From assembly GCF_026151205.1 (NCBI RefSeq), contig NC_087079.1:5103230-5167229 (forward strand): DNA of 64,000 bases, in the 5' to 3' direction. Shown here piece after piece: positions 51,261 to 63,552 of the stretch. Below the pieces are notes generated by a model that saw only the letters and a program-made list of their open reading frames with translations, did no database searches and was not told the DNA's origin. How positions within the stretch are numbered: position 1 is the first letter of the stretch; each line of letters starts with the position of its first letter. A program made the position numbers and the translations under genes. Origin of the DNA: Bolinopsis microptera. Lineage: Eukaryota > Ctenophora > Tentaculata > Lobata > Bolinopsidae.

Positions 51261-52530
51261 ACATGACTGTGAAACTGCACGGAACTGATAGTAACTCCAA
51301 TTCATTGAACACTGATAAGCAGCAACATGTAAGACTTGCTAAAGATTACTCTGTCTCAGTAAGGCATGCAAGTGTTGCAAGTGCTGAGCTGCACAACACG
51401 TTATACAAGTTCCCAACTGGGAGTACACTAAATGTGCTATTGTTTTATTTTAACTTATTACATGATCTGAATATTGCGTGTAACACAAGTGTGCACAATT
51501 TCTCTGAGATCGTGTGAATAATTCTCATTGACTGGCATTTCAATCTAGACCGCGACAAATCATTTTATCATTAAAGTAAAATTATATGTTATAATTCATG
51601 TTGTATGTTATACATAATTATTTAAATTGCGTAATAAATTGTCATTTGTCAAATAACAGCCGTTATTAACATCACTCCATCCATCGTCATGAATAAAATA
51701 TAATTACAGTGAGCATTCATCATTAGTAAGCATATAAAGTTATTATGCAAGGTCCGTAAGTTACTGTAAATCACATTTCCGATCATAGGCCAAAATATTA
51801 AAATATAGCAGTCTCATAATATGTAACCAGCATCACTATCTACCAGTAGTGTACACTAGGTAGGGGAGCCATTAGGACGGGAAATTGGGGTGAAGTTTCA
51901 ATAACCGGGGTGGTGGTGTACAATAGAAGATACGGTGCAGTGCAGTGATTAGCCTGATTAGTGCGCGGGATCGTGCAGAACCAACAAATTGGGTACTTAT
52001 CGGGGGTTATTGTTTATAACTAGGACAGAGAGCGGGGAGCAGTAAGAGCAGTTGTTTGAGAGGTTTATCATTTAATATGGATGTCGTAGAATTGGAGGAT
52101 GCAAGACTCGCTCTGTCTTGGTTTGAGAATACCAGACCAGCAATTGCGAAGTCATTATTATAAGAGAGGTAGAACCTTGTCTATTTGGGTAAAACCAGGG
52201 TGATAAATCAGTATTCGGGTGATACTATGTAGTACTGCCACAGTTACAATCCCCTCTTACAAATCACCCTAAATTTGGACACTACCTACCCAACACCAGT
52301 AACTACATAATCAGGATACTGACACAGTGGGGCCACGTGCGTCACACTATATACCCCCTACATTTAGTGATAAAGTTTAACTAAATTAAGAAGTACACGG
52401 TGATAGTATAATTGAGGGGGAGACCTCCGAGTTAGGGGTCTGAGTTAGGGGTCTGAAGTTTGTTGTAAATATTGTGATCAGACCTTTAATTTGTAATCTA
52501 GTGCTGATTATATAGATTAATCTCCTCCAG
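51261..52530. other. Intergenic region
   Basis: No gene recognised. A 28-codon frame (52077-52163) was seen and not called. Confidence 0.3.
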
Positions 52531-52591
52531 GGCAGGGCCACCTTGCCCACTGGGCATTACGAGCATCTGGTTAAATTCCAGAGATGGCCAA
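52531..52591 (+). CDS. Candidate isolated internal exon
   Basis: Bases 52531-52591 lie between a good acceptor (tctcctccag) and a strong donor (CAA|GTGAGT). Two frames are open (one reads GRATLPTGHYEHLVKFQRWP). GC content is higher than around it. No partner exon identified, so it may be a decoy. Confidence 0.2.
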
Positions 52592-53314
52592 GTGAGTACA
52601 GAGGATGAAACTGTTGTACATAGTTGAGTGTGCAGACAACTAGGTCACCAGGTTAAGGTTTTTCTACCCATGCTCTGGTAAATCTGTTCCTGCCTTAATT
52701 AAATTACAGAATGCTGTACTTAGCGACGGCATAACTGCATTTAGCATCTAAATTCGTATTAACTTTTCCCCCATATACCAGATTTAGTTAAAGTTAAGAG
52801 TTAACGTTTCGCAGTGTCACAACCTGGAAGGTCCATCTCACAGTTAATACTGTCTCGCAACTTTTTGCAAGATTGGAACGCCAATACAAGCGATCTGGTA
52901 TGATGGTAAAATCGAACAAAAGCCGGTTGAGATCATTATGAAGGTCATGTTGCAAAGTGCAGTTGTGCAAGAATGTTGGAGATATTTGCGAGCTTTTCAG
53001 GGAGGCGTGTCGTTGACGACAGAATATCTTTAGTTTTAATATTTAAATATTATATAATTAGAGTCAGAATAACTTTAATACAATGTAATATAATGTAATA
53101 TAATGTAGCCAGAGTCAGAATAACATGAATCCAATATAATTATTAGGGTTGTAATAAGTTTAATATAATTAAATAGTATAATATAATATGGATGAGGCTA
53201 GCTTTGATTAATTAACCCACTACATGCACAGAATAACAGAGTTATCGTACATGATGTGTACTACAAGTACAACATTATGATACACTTTCAATCTGTATGT
53301 TATAAGCTATGCTG
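52592..53314. other. Intergenic region
   Basis: AT-rich with small ataatgta repeats near 53085-53105. No gene seen. Confidence 0.3.
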
Positions 53315-53432
53315 AGATAAACTAGTTGCAAACGTGGTGTTTATCAGTCCCCAAGTTAAACTAGTTGCAAACTTGGTGTTTATCAGTCCCCAAGATAAAC
53401 TAGTTGCAAACTTGGTGTTTATCAGTCCCCAA
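53315..53432. repeat. 39-bp tandem repeat, three copies
   Basis: The word aaactagttgcaaac recurs at 53319, 53358 and 53397, followed each time by gtggtgtttatcagtcccca or its one-base variant. Confidence 0.95.
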
Positions 53433-55774
53433 GACGAAATAAATCCATAATATTCTGTGATGAATTGGGCGGTGCCCTCCTACAGTGTGGTATTTAAACT
53501 TGGAGCACACACAATTTAAACCTTTATAGCTTTATCATTACACAAGGTGGCAGTAAATATGAAGCTCCACAAAATTTCAGAGAGAGAACCACGCTTAGTT
53601 TTAAACCCCGTTTATGTAGATATTACTATTAGTTATTAGTAATCGTGTAACACTGTCCTGGTAGTAGGTAGGTGTGATGGGAACTGTCTCAGATTCATAA
53701 CCACCAACAATTTATACAAGTTCAGAGCGAGTAGTGCTCAGTTAGGTAATTAGTAATTAGTAATTAGTAATCAGTAATCAGTTAAGTAGCGTGGTAAAGC
53801 GGGTAGAACTCAGCGTATGTAGTCAGTATAATAACATTCTGAGTCGTTCTAATAGTTGATAAAATCAATCTACATAATACTCACACCGCTTATCTGGCAT
53901 TACTTTCTACGTAATATAAATATCTATTTTTGTAAAACCTTTAGAACATGTTTTCAGACGTCATGTTTTAAAATATGTTTTCAAGATGCTCAGTGTAGAC
54001 AAGGCGTTATCTACAATGGTACGCAGTTATCAGTATTTGTGTAATATTCTGCGTAAAATATGCTGATATATAATCGATTTGAGACAGTTATTTGTGATTT
54101 AGTTCTGTTACCGAACTGTAAGAACTCATCTAGCCAGCATGATAACATGTATAATTTACAATCTTCTGTGCCTGTTTAGTGTTTACTGTTCAGCACAGAT
54201 CACCGCTTATCTGACATCACTTTCAAATGTAAATCTATTTTGGTAAAACCTGTAAAACAAGTTTTCAGATTGCTGACTCTTCACTCTACATGGCTAAATT
54301 TAACTGCTGTCAATGTTATAATGCACATAAAATGCACATAATCTAGTGGTGGTATTTAATTGAAGGATCACTTTATTATCGAATAATAATAATTATGATC
54401 TCACCCTAAAGAGTGATCTCATGATACTCTCACGCTAATAATTGAAGGGTTCTGACCTAAACAGCTGACGTGAGCACAATACGCTGATTACACTGCCTAA
54501 ATAATATTACAGATACTAAATACCCAGATCATACTAGTAATGTTCCCTTAAATACCCACAATATGATTCATAAGTTCCCTTATCTGGAGGAGGATTACTA
54601 CCTGTACACAGAGTTGGGTACATTCTAGAATCAAGGTAGATTACCAAATGTTGAGGGGTCTGCTGATTATTGAAATACTGAACCAGCAGCGCAGGGGTCG
54701 GATAAAATGTCGCATTATTGACATAACGTCACAATATGTGACTATAATTAGGTATGCTCATATTTGCATAATCAGGTATGTTTATATTATAATGGTCGTA
54801 TGATTGTCGGACCGTCATGATTATTAGAGAATGATGAGATGCCGGGTATATAGAAACTTAAAGGTTTAAAGTTTAAGTTTAAAGTTTTTCAGATGAATGT
54901 TAAAAGTTTTCAGGTTCCATTACAATAAAGAGTAGATTCTCATTATTGTAATGGAACAGCAGGGAATTTTGCGATAAAGGAAACAGCGGATAACATCATA
55001 ACATATCAGACATAATCATATCAGACATAATTATATCAGACATAACACCATAACATCAGACGAACTGAATTCCGAGAATTCCCAGCAAGTTGTATAGAAT
55101 TTAATAGCCGTACAATTAATATTCCGGGAAACGACCAATATGTTTTTGTATAGAGTCAGAGTTCTGAGTTCAAAGTTACACACTGAACGAAGTTTAAACT
55201 TGCCTGATCTCTTAATTTCTGTAAAAGTTACAGGCTTCACGTGTGTACTCACTAGTACATTAGTATGTTATATATTATCATGTGTATCAGTATGTTATTA
55301 TTAGACGACTGAACTTAAACTAAGTTTAGTACTAACTACCTGTAGTGGTGTTCACATTGACACTTGTGTTACAATGTCCAGGTTTAAAACTCAGCTATAT
55401 TAATATATCAAGCTGTATATGTGCTCATGTTAATTCCACTAATTTAAAGTCCAGGAAGTATCTGAAAAACTTGATACTATGGAGTAGTAAGCAAACGTCA
55501 ATTTGATGATTTTACTCGTTGATGTAGTGAAAACATACGATATTTGCAAAACCCCCTAAAAGTTTCAACGTCCATTATAGAACTTAAGAATAAAGCTGTT
55601 CTAACCCCGAAAAGTTTACAAGATCTAGATAATACGCCCATAGTCCTGAGCTTGGGCTGTAATTCACCGTTACACGCTACTATCCAATACTCTCACACAC
55701 ACACCCCACCAATTAAAACGCACCATTTCACCCAGGTGACCAATTAAAACGCACCACCTCACCCACATGTACAA
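53433..55774. other. Intergenic region
   Basis: AT-rich; short repeats of taattagtaa near 53746-53772 and of catatcagacataa near 55001-55045. No coding frame I can support. Confidence 0.3.
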
Positions 55775-55830
55775 CACGTGACTTGTTTTGCCCACGTGAC
55801 TTGTTTTGCCCACGTGACTTGTTTTGCCCA
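55775..55830. repeat. 18-bp array of CACGTGAC E-boxes
   Basis: The unit cacgtgacttgttttgcc occurs three times, starting at 55775, 55793 and 55811. A CCAAT (gccaatcac) follows at about 55866. Confidence 0.9.
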
Positions 55831-56372
55831 GCAAGTTTGGCAGCTGATCGCCCTTTACGCGGGCAGCCAATCACAGGACACCACCCGCAAAACTAGCCAT
55901 TAAATGTTACCTGGTTTTTGTGTCATTTAGTAAGTACGCGTACCAGCGTGTGTGGGTTAATTGGCAATTAGTTTACTTTCCTTCTCTACAGTGAAAACAC
56001 ACTTAAAAGTGAGTACAAGTTAAAAGTACTTCTTTCTGATTGAGAAGCACGGGCCGTAGCAGGTTAACTATAAACATGCAGTGAACATACTATAACATAC
56101 TATAACATGCAGTGAACACGTACAATAACGGAATAAATAAGAGTCAGATCATTTAATAGTCTGTAGTGAACATCAGTCAATAAAAAGGATTGTATTTGAT
56201 TATGATAAAGCAGGACCTTAAACAACAACGCTGAGGTACAACCTTTACGAGGGAAATAGGGGCGATTCGTAACATAGTAACGGATTCTGACGCCGGCTAA
56301 GAATCAAGTAACATTGATACTGAGGGCTCAAAGACCGCTCCTTAATTAGATTGTATGATCTCCATCAAGCAA

Positions 56373-56406
56373 CTCCCTGTCACGTGCTACATCACGTGAC
56401 AGGGAG
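56373..56406. promoter_or_regulatory. Perfect inverted repeat carrying two CACGTG E-boxes
   Basis: ctccctgtcacgtg (56373-56386) and its exact reverse complement (56393-56406) are separated by six bases, placing two facing CACGTG sites 12 bases apart. It sits immediately before the 72-bp array. Confidence 0.6.
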
Positions 56407-56770
56407 GTGTAGTGGTCTGCTTGTCACACAGCACTACCTATCCTAAACAGCTCGTGCCTTGAAGTGAGGTAAAGTGAGGTGTAGTGGTCTGCTTGTCACA
56501 CAGCACTACCCACCCTAAACAGCTCGTGCCTTGAAGTGAGGTAAAGTGAGGTGTAGTGGTCTGCTTGTCACACAGCACTACCCACCCTATACAGCTCGTG
56601 CATTGAAGTGAGGTAAAGTGAGGTGTAGTGGTCTGCTTGTTACACAGCACTACCCATCCTAAACAGCTCGTGCCTTGAAGTGAGGTAAAGTGAGGTGTAG
56701 TGGTCTGCTTGTTACACAGCACTACCCATCCTAAACAGCTCGTGCCTTGTAGTGGGGCAAAGTGAGGCAA
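56407..56770. repeat. 72-bp minisatellite, nearly five copies
   Basis: ctcgtgc recurs at 56451, 56523, 56595, 56667 and 56739. Each unit has gaagtgaggtaaagtgaggt and gtggtctgcttgt. The minus strand is open for 130 codons because 72 is divisible by three; not called as a gene. Confidence 0.95.
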
Positions 56771-57324
56771 AGTGAGGTAAAGTAGGGTAATATTTTTAGG
56801 GCATATCATGTACCCTAAAATGATTAACATACCCGGTACTTGTTAATGAAGATTAATTTATAATTACAATGATGCACGGCAATTATCTATGGGTTTATCA
56901 GTTGCTGTGGGAGTTAGGCCGGGGATATTGAGAGAGGGCCTCAGAGGCTATAATTATGCTTTATCTTAGGACCATATTATGATAAAAGGAAACGTAATAC
57001 ATTTACTGTTCTGTGTACATCTTCTTTTTAACCAGCCTTGAGCGTTATTTTCTATAACAAGAAAACTTATGCGATAAGAAGACATATTTTAATTAAAGCA
57101 ATTATTAATTATTCCAAGTTTATTGGTGAGTTTGAGGACACAGCGATGAGCTCCATTACATTAGACTTGTTAACCGTGATAGATAATAAATGAATTGCAG
57201 GCTGCAACATTCACCTACACACTTCCACAATTAACACAATTTTACCCTACACATAAGTTAATCAGGAACTTCAGTGTCTCAAGCGTGACTGTGTCAGAGG
57301 ACTGTACAATACTAAATTTGTAAT
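56771..57324. other. Intergenic region
   Basis: No gene recognised. Confidence 0.3.
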
Positions 57325-57440
57325 AAGTTCTAGTATTAAGTTAACAAGTTGTAGTATTAAGTTAACAAGTTCTAGTATTAAGTTAACAAGTTCTAGTATT
57401 AAGTTAACAAGTTCTAGTATTCAAGTTAACAAGTTCTAAG
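57325..57440. repeat. 21-bp tandem repeat (ctagtattaagttaacaagtt)n
   Basis: About five copies with one gtagt variant and a decayed end. Contains the palindrome gttaac. Confidence 0.9.
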
Positions 57441-57483
57441 TAACAAGTTCTTGGTGTTATGGATTGAACATTACCTATTCCTC

Positions 57484-57865
57484 TGAGGCATCATGTAGCC
57501 TCCAGGCTCGACAAACCCCGACAAACCCCGACAAACCACGACAAACCCCGACAAACCCCGACATATCCCGACAAACGGGGTTTGTCGAGGGGTTTTGCCT
57601 CGGGCCCACCGGCTACATGAGGCCTTCTTGTATAGTGTTTTTCCACGTAAAGCTTGATGACTCCGTCTCGGCTTTTTTTTGGGAGACTCAAAAAAAAAGA
57701 AAAAAAAAAAAACCTCCAGGCTCGACAAACTGGAAACCCCGTCAAACCCCGTCAAACCTCGTCAAACCCCGTCAAACCCTGACAAACCCCGACAAATCCC
57801 GACAAACCCCGACGTGTCAAGATATGTCGTATCATGTCGGGCCCACCGGGTACATGATGCCTCCT
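57484..57865. mobile_element. Transposon-like element with gaggcatcatgta ends
   Basis: gaggcatcatgta near 57485 is mirrored by tacatgatgcctc near 57853-57865. The inside consists of two related halves, each with cctccaggctcgacaaac and a run of cccgacaaa repeats, then gggcccaccgg(c/g)tacatga. The runs can pair with the ggggtttgtcg segment at about 57577. No transposase. Target duplication not clear. Confidence 0.55.
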
Positions 57866-58890
57866 CTGGAAGTTTGAAAAGTTCAGATTTTAAAGATTTG
57901 GATACTGGTGGAAATACAAAGATAAGATACAAGGCTAGGTCACTCCCGGGATGGCCTACTTATCTCCTTTTCAAATCACAGCTTGGTATCTGGCGGAGAA
58001 ATAAACAATGTTTGTTTCAACACGTGACAGTTTGTTTTTTGATTTTTGATTTTATTATTCAGTGTAATGTAGGAGATTACAAAATAAGGCTCACCTACGA
58101 CCAGTATTCAGATCTATATTCAGGAAAGCATTCTCCTTCTCTGATGCGTCAAGCTATGTTAATGATATCATATGAGATACAAATTCTCAGGGATCAACAA
58201 CACTGCAAATTGTTAAAAACCACAAAATTATTGTTTAAGCATCTTATGATTGTCAGAGTAATTTTCTAACATAATTCCAGCTTTATTACCGATCTAATGT
58301 GTGACCAAATAAGATAGGAAATATCCATACAGTACTATTAAATCATATCATAACACAATTAAGACAGGTCAGAAGAAATAAAAGTACCCCCGCCAATGTG
58401 ATTAAAAGATTAAAACTAGTTATAAATAGCCGAACTTCAACATTTGTTTTTAAAGTTTTGTTAGTAAGATCAAGGGAATTACAATTCTAATTCAATTTAA
58501 TTCTATCTAAGAATCAAAATTAATGTAATCAAATCCCTGGTTAAAATAAGCAACTGTTTCTTACCATGGTACTAAATTGATTGGTCTGAGCGATGACTAA
58601 AACACGATCTTAAACATTTACATCAACCATTTCTTAGCTCTTAAACATCCTTTTAAATACACCTTTAACATTTCTTCTACACATACCTTAAACTTAAACA
58701 AATCTTAAAACGGTAATGGTTACGGTATAGATATATAGCTCGGAGTTCTGAAGATTTACCAACTGTATAGAAGTAACTGTTATATTATATTATAACAATA
58801 CTATATAACAGTATTACATTATATATTACTAATAATTGTACTAACTAAGAAGTTGCTATATTGGTTAGAGGAATGTGGAGAAGAGGTGGA
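57866..58890. other. Intergenic region with a weak open frame
   Basis: The plus strand is open from about 57870 to 58269 (for example DYKIRLTYDQYSDLYSGKH) but lacks a convincing start or splice site. Not called as a gene. Confidence 0.2.
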
Positions 58891-59071
58891 CACGTGACGT
58901 GTTACTATGGTTACGCTAGACACAGAGTCCGATCTGACCCGGGCAGCTCCCCTCTCCCACCATTTTACTCATGGGAGAATGTGGACAGGTCACTTGGTCT
59001 CAATACACAGCCCTCATTGGTCAGATCTTCAAATACTGGCAGCTGATTGGTCCGTCTATCAGTGTCATTGG
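58891..59071. promoter_or_regulatory. E-box plus three ATTGG motifs, possible promoter
   Basis: CACGTGAC at 58891-58898 and ATTGG at 59016, 59046 and 59067. The phrase ctgattggtccgt is shared with the module at 46.36 kb. No dependent gene identified. Confidence 0.3.
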
Positions 59072-60181
59072 TTGAGTGTGAATCTTGTGCTCGGGCAAAC
59101 GAGTCGTGTTCTAATGATCTCCATCAGATCTTTTTCCCTGTTTTCTGGATATAAGGATTAAGGATTGGTCTTTTTTTGTAGCTTTCTTTTATAAAGTCAA
59201 TACGGGGATGTGTGCTTCTCCAGCCAACAGATCCTGATTCTCAGATTCTGGGTCTATAAATCACATATTCCGCTAATTCGTTACTTCAAGAACGAAGCAA
59301 GTGACTTCAACAGCAATAATAGTTTTAGATCAACCTTTTAATGATGGGAGGTCAATTGTATTCCTGTAAGAACTATTTTGGTACCGGCATAAAATACATT
59401 ATGAGCATTTAAAAATAAGATTTTCATACATAAAATACATGATTTTCAAAGTGATGCTAAAAATGTAATGCCGGGCCGTTTTAAGAGTGGTTAGGCCGCA
59501 TATAACATAATGCCAGAAATCTGAGTAAATACTCTTCTCTAATGTTGCATTCTAACCTTGGCATCTTTCCAACTTTTAAACGCCTGCTTATAAACGCCGC
59601 GTGTTTTGAGCTCATACAGTTTATCACTAAAATTTCAGCAATCATCCCAGCGACAAGGCCATCTGAAGAGCTATGTCACTAATCAAGTCCTGTTCAACAC
59701 GTTAGATCATAAGCTAAAATAGATATCAATCTCAACATTATTCTATATACAGTACTATATATCGCATCTATACTATATTACAACATATATTATAATATAC
59801 AGTCCACTTATAATATATTATGTATATTCAATGTTATCTCATAAATAACATCAACATATTAAACGTGACCACGTGACCGCTTCCCTAGTGAGCCTGATCA
59901 TGCACCACAGCTTCAGTCACGTGATAAAGCACCGAGAAGGTATGGTCGCATCTTCTTTTTTTAACCGTCATACGTCTCCTCGACATTGACTGATGCGGAA
60001 AGACCGCACGCATGTTATCATGGTTATATTGTTATACATTAATTATTGTGGTAAGACATGTAAAACTAGACTTGTAGGCTAGCTAACTATTATTATATAC
60101 GGTGCGCATTATTATATCGGGACACTTTGGTGGAGCAATGACATTTGAGAGGTACGAAATGCACATTGCACAGCCTTGATT
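59072..60181. other. Intergenic region
   Basis: No gene seen. E-box motifs (cacgtgacc, tcacgtgat) occur around 59870-59925. Confidence 0.3.
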
Positions 60182-60495
60182 CTTATTTTATATATGGACT
60201 GTGAGGCCCTTATTTTATATGTGGACTGTGAGGCCCTTATTTTATATGTGGACTGTGAGGCCCTTATTTTATATGTGGACTGTGAGGCCCTTATTTTATA
60301 GTTTTATATGAGGCCCTTATTTTATAGTTTTATATGAGGACTGTGAGGCCCTTATTTTATAGTTTTATATGAGGACTGTGAGGCCCTTATTTTATATGTG
60401 GACTGTGAGGCCCTTATTTTATAGTTTTATATGTGGACTGTGAGGCCCTTATTTTATATGTGGACTGTGAGGCCCTTATTTCATATGTGGACTGT
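60182..60495. repeat. 27-bp minisatellite (gtggactgtgaggcccttat...)n
   Basis: About 11 copies of a unit made of gtggactgtgaggcccttat plus tttatat, some with an inserted agttttatatga segment. Confidence 0.95.
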
Positions 60496-60735
60496 AAGTA
60501 AAACCCGGTCTTTACCCAACGAACCCCTCATTCGACTATCAAGTGATGAGATCTGTGCGAGAGAGGCGGAGATTTGCAGTTATACAACAAGCACAGATCT
60601 GATCGCTGAAGTGTTATGGTGATGGGGGCCGGGGGGGCGCAAATAGTTCACATAATAATCACAATAAAGTTATTAATAAGAGGATATAAAAAGAAGTAGT
60701 TTCGTTGGAAACTTGTTCGGAATAAATATTCAAGT

Positions 60736-60758
60736 CCCCCCCCCCCCCCCCCCCCCCC
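60736..60758. repeat. Poly(C) tract, 23 bases
   Basis: Uninterrupted C run in AT-rich sequence; another C-rich stretch follows at 62460-62487. Confidence 0.95.
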
Positions 60759-63168
60759 GTATAATACATGATATTTATGGATTTTAAAGTCGTGCTACCA
60801 GTATATCTGCAGAACAGCAGAAAGAGGACATTACATGCACGTTATAGTGCTCTCTGTATCTCATATAAAAGCTCTCTTTGTATCTAGATATGATAAGTCT
60901 CACTGTATCGCTAATGTATGTAGCTACTGAGCGAGGGAGAGAGAGAGAGAGAGTGGGAGAGAGCGCTATCATGGTAGAGAAGGCTGCTTGTCAGTGTGCA
61001 ATAATGTGCATTAACCACTAAGATCTACAATATCATATAAAGTCTTTATTGAAGGTATAATAATATAGGCTATGTGGGGGTGGTTAGTATATTATGGGCT
61101 GTGTGGGTGGTGCATATTATGGCTCTCAATGAGACCAGCCTAATGTATAAGAGGGTGGTATCGTCATTACTACACTATAACAGTGTATCTATCTCACTCT
61201 CAGGGAGGGGGAGGTTATCTATTTTTAGCATTATCTTCATATTATGTGGAGGAGCAATTAGTGGTTGTCGCCAGCTAGATGTGAAATATCATCAGAGTAT
61301 TGGGTCAGCTGATTAGTTTTCCTTATCTACACGAGAATAATGATTTTGTTATGTTATCTGATCACGTGGGTTTGTTTCATAAATAAACGGATGTAAACTT
61401 CATGTTGGGATTTGGGGTGATCGCAAGATGAACAATTTACATTCATGCAAGCAAAAAGTTTAGATTTTAGTTCAATTCCTAAAAAGGAATGTTTTGCCAT
61501 CATGATGTTATACGAAATAGCTTTTACCGATTGCCGGATTGCAGCAAGATAGGATTATTTCATGTCAAATCGCACCATGGAAGAAGCAATTAAAGCGAAT
61601 CATTCACTTTAAAATGAATTTTTGGTATGTTTGGAATTTAAGAATTTCTCTTAAGATTAACTGAACATTCTTTTATTTTCCAGATTCGTTAAGATTATTC
61701 TAAAACATTTACTCAAGTATGATCTCCTAAATTATGGGTATCATCATCGTATCAGTTAATCGTTCTAATACCACGATATCCTCCCACAATGTAAAGCATT
61801 CCAAAAATGTAAGAACTCGAATATTTGCGATGCTCGTGAACCGTGACTAGTAAAGAGGAATTTCAGTAGCTTGTTATCGACTATTATGCTGCATTAACAA
61901 TTTTCAGGAAAATACGATGAATTTTATCGCATCTGAACAATCAACGCTCAACATGGCGATACAAATTATATAACCTTAGGATTCAGGAATTTCCGGCCAA
62001 AGTATATATTTAAGTGGCCATTATTTCCAACAAACTTTTTTGGCGTACAGTTTAAGAAAATTAGGCTATATATAAAGATATGTCCAGTAAAGTTGAACCG
62101 CTTTTCAGTTAAATGTACCATCTTACCATCTACAGCTCAGGAATGCCAAATATCTTAAAAAGCAGTCTAACTCATATCTCAAATATTTGAACTGTTTTAA
62201 ACACGTTTCCGGAACTAAACTAAACGGATCACCACACAACAAAAGCTGAATTTAAAACACAAGGCACAGTTATATTGAGCAAAGTGGAGATATGTTAACA
62301 ACAGCGCAGCTATATTGTCTAGACAGTTGCGGGAGTGAGTTAAACAGTTGCAGTGAGCGGACATGTAGCATGCAGGCTGGTCCAGAGTTAGTTCTATCAC
62401 GATTTACGGAATTAGAGAGCTGATGGTGGGGGTGTGTTTTTTAAAGATAACCACTTCCACCCCCCTCCCCCTCCCCCCTCCTCCCCCGGCGTTAACAGCT
62501 GATAAGGTGAGATTTTATGATTTTCATAATGTTCACTACATTTTTAAAATGGTCACTACATTTAGGTAAGGATCACTACGTCATCTTGATAAGGGTCACT
62601 ACTTTGTGCTAAAAATCGCTCAAAAAAAGGGCTACTGAAATTTTCCTGAAAGTTGTGAAATTATCGAGCCTTTATATTTTAAAAAGTACTATTTCTAAAA
62701 GTCTTCATGAATCTGGTCTGCAAGTTTTTTAAAGTACTGTTTCATTAAGGATCAGTGGATTCTGCCAGCACGTTAAAAACCACGCCCCGATTAAATACGA
62801 CCAACGTTTACTTCAAAGAATGACGTGCACAATGCAGTTTCTATTATTTAATATGTTTATATCATTTTCTCATAATATGTTATATCATTTTCAGCTGCAA
62901 ATTTGGTATGTACAGATGATGATGATCATAGATGTTTGAAATAATAACATGATGTACATGGATATCTATAGTGTAAGTCAGAGTGTTACAAATATATTGA
63001 GACTAACGAATAGTCTAAACCGCTAAGTGATTTTCTCCAAATATAATATTAAAAGTGTCTGACTAATAGATGTTTGAATAATATCGTGTCTGACTCTGGG
63101 ATAATGTTCTGCTAATGATCTACAGACCTTTATTAGGTTCCGAACCCAACATACCATAGGACGTAGGA
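60759..63168. other. Intergenic region
   Basis: Contains a short GA repeat (60934-60962), a C-rich stretch (62460-62487) and ggtcacta words repeated around 62530-62600. No gene recognised. Confidence 0.3.
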
Positions 63169-63485
63169 CCAGGCCGCAACATGTTGAGAACCAGGCCGCA
63201 ACATGTTGAGAACCAGGCCGCAACATGTTGTGAACCAGGCTGCAACATGTTGAGAACCAGGCCGCAACATGTTGTGAACCAGGCCGCAACATGTTGTGAA
63301 CCAGGCCGCAACATGTTGTGAACCAGGCTGCAACATGTTGTGAACCAGGCCGCAACATGTTGAGAACCAGGCCGCAACATGTTGGGAACCAGGCCGCAAC
63401 ATGTTGGGAACCAGGCTGCAACATGTTGTGAATCAGGCCGCAACATGTTGTGAATCAGGCTATGCTGCAACATGTTGTGAACCAA
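63169..63485. repeat. 22-bp array with the palindrome CAACATGTTG
   Basis: Units of aaccaggccgcaacatgttg plus tg/ag, about 14 copies with ggctgc and ggg variants. The 10-base palindrome caacatgttg is intact in nearly all. All three minus-strand frames are open because 22 is not divisible by three and no stops occur. Confidence 0.95.
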
Positions 63486-63494
63486 GCCACAACC

Positions 63495-63552
63495 ATGGGG
63501 TGGTCAGAAGATGTGATGGCCCCGTCAAGTTTTGACGAAACTCAACATAGGT
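63495..63552 (+). repeat. 57-bp dispersed repeat, second copy
   Basis: Same sequence as 25899-25955 apart from one C/T difference. It lies at the edge of the 22-bp array. Confidence 0.8.

Noticed and set aside
52077-52163. 28-codon frame starting MDVVELEDARLALSW
   Set aside because: Codon use is plausible, but it stops after 28 codons with no donor site or partner exon.
57679-58269. 196-codon plus-strand frame
   Set aside because: Its first part is the cccgacaaa repeat element; the rest lacks a start, a splice site or a recognisable domain.
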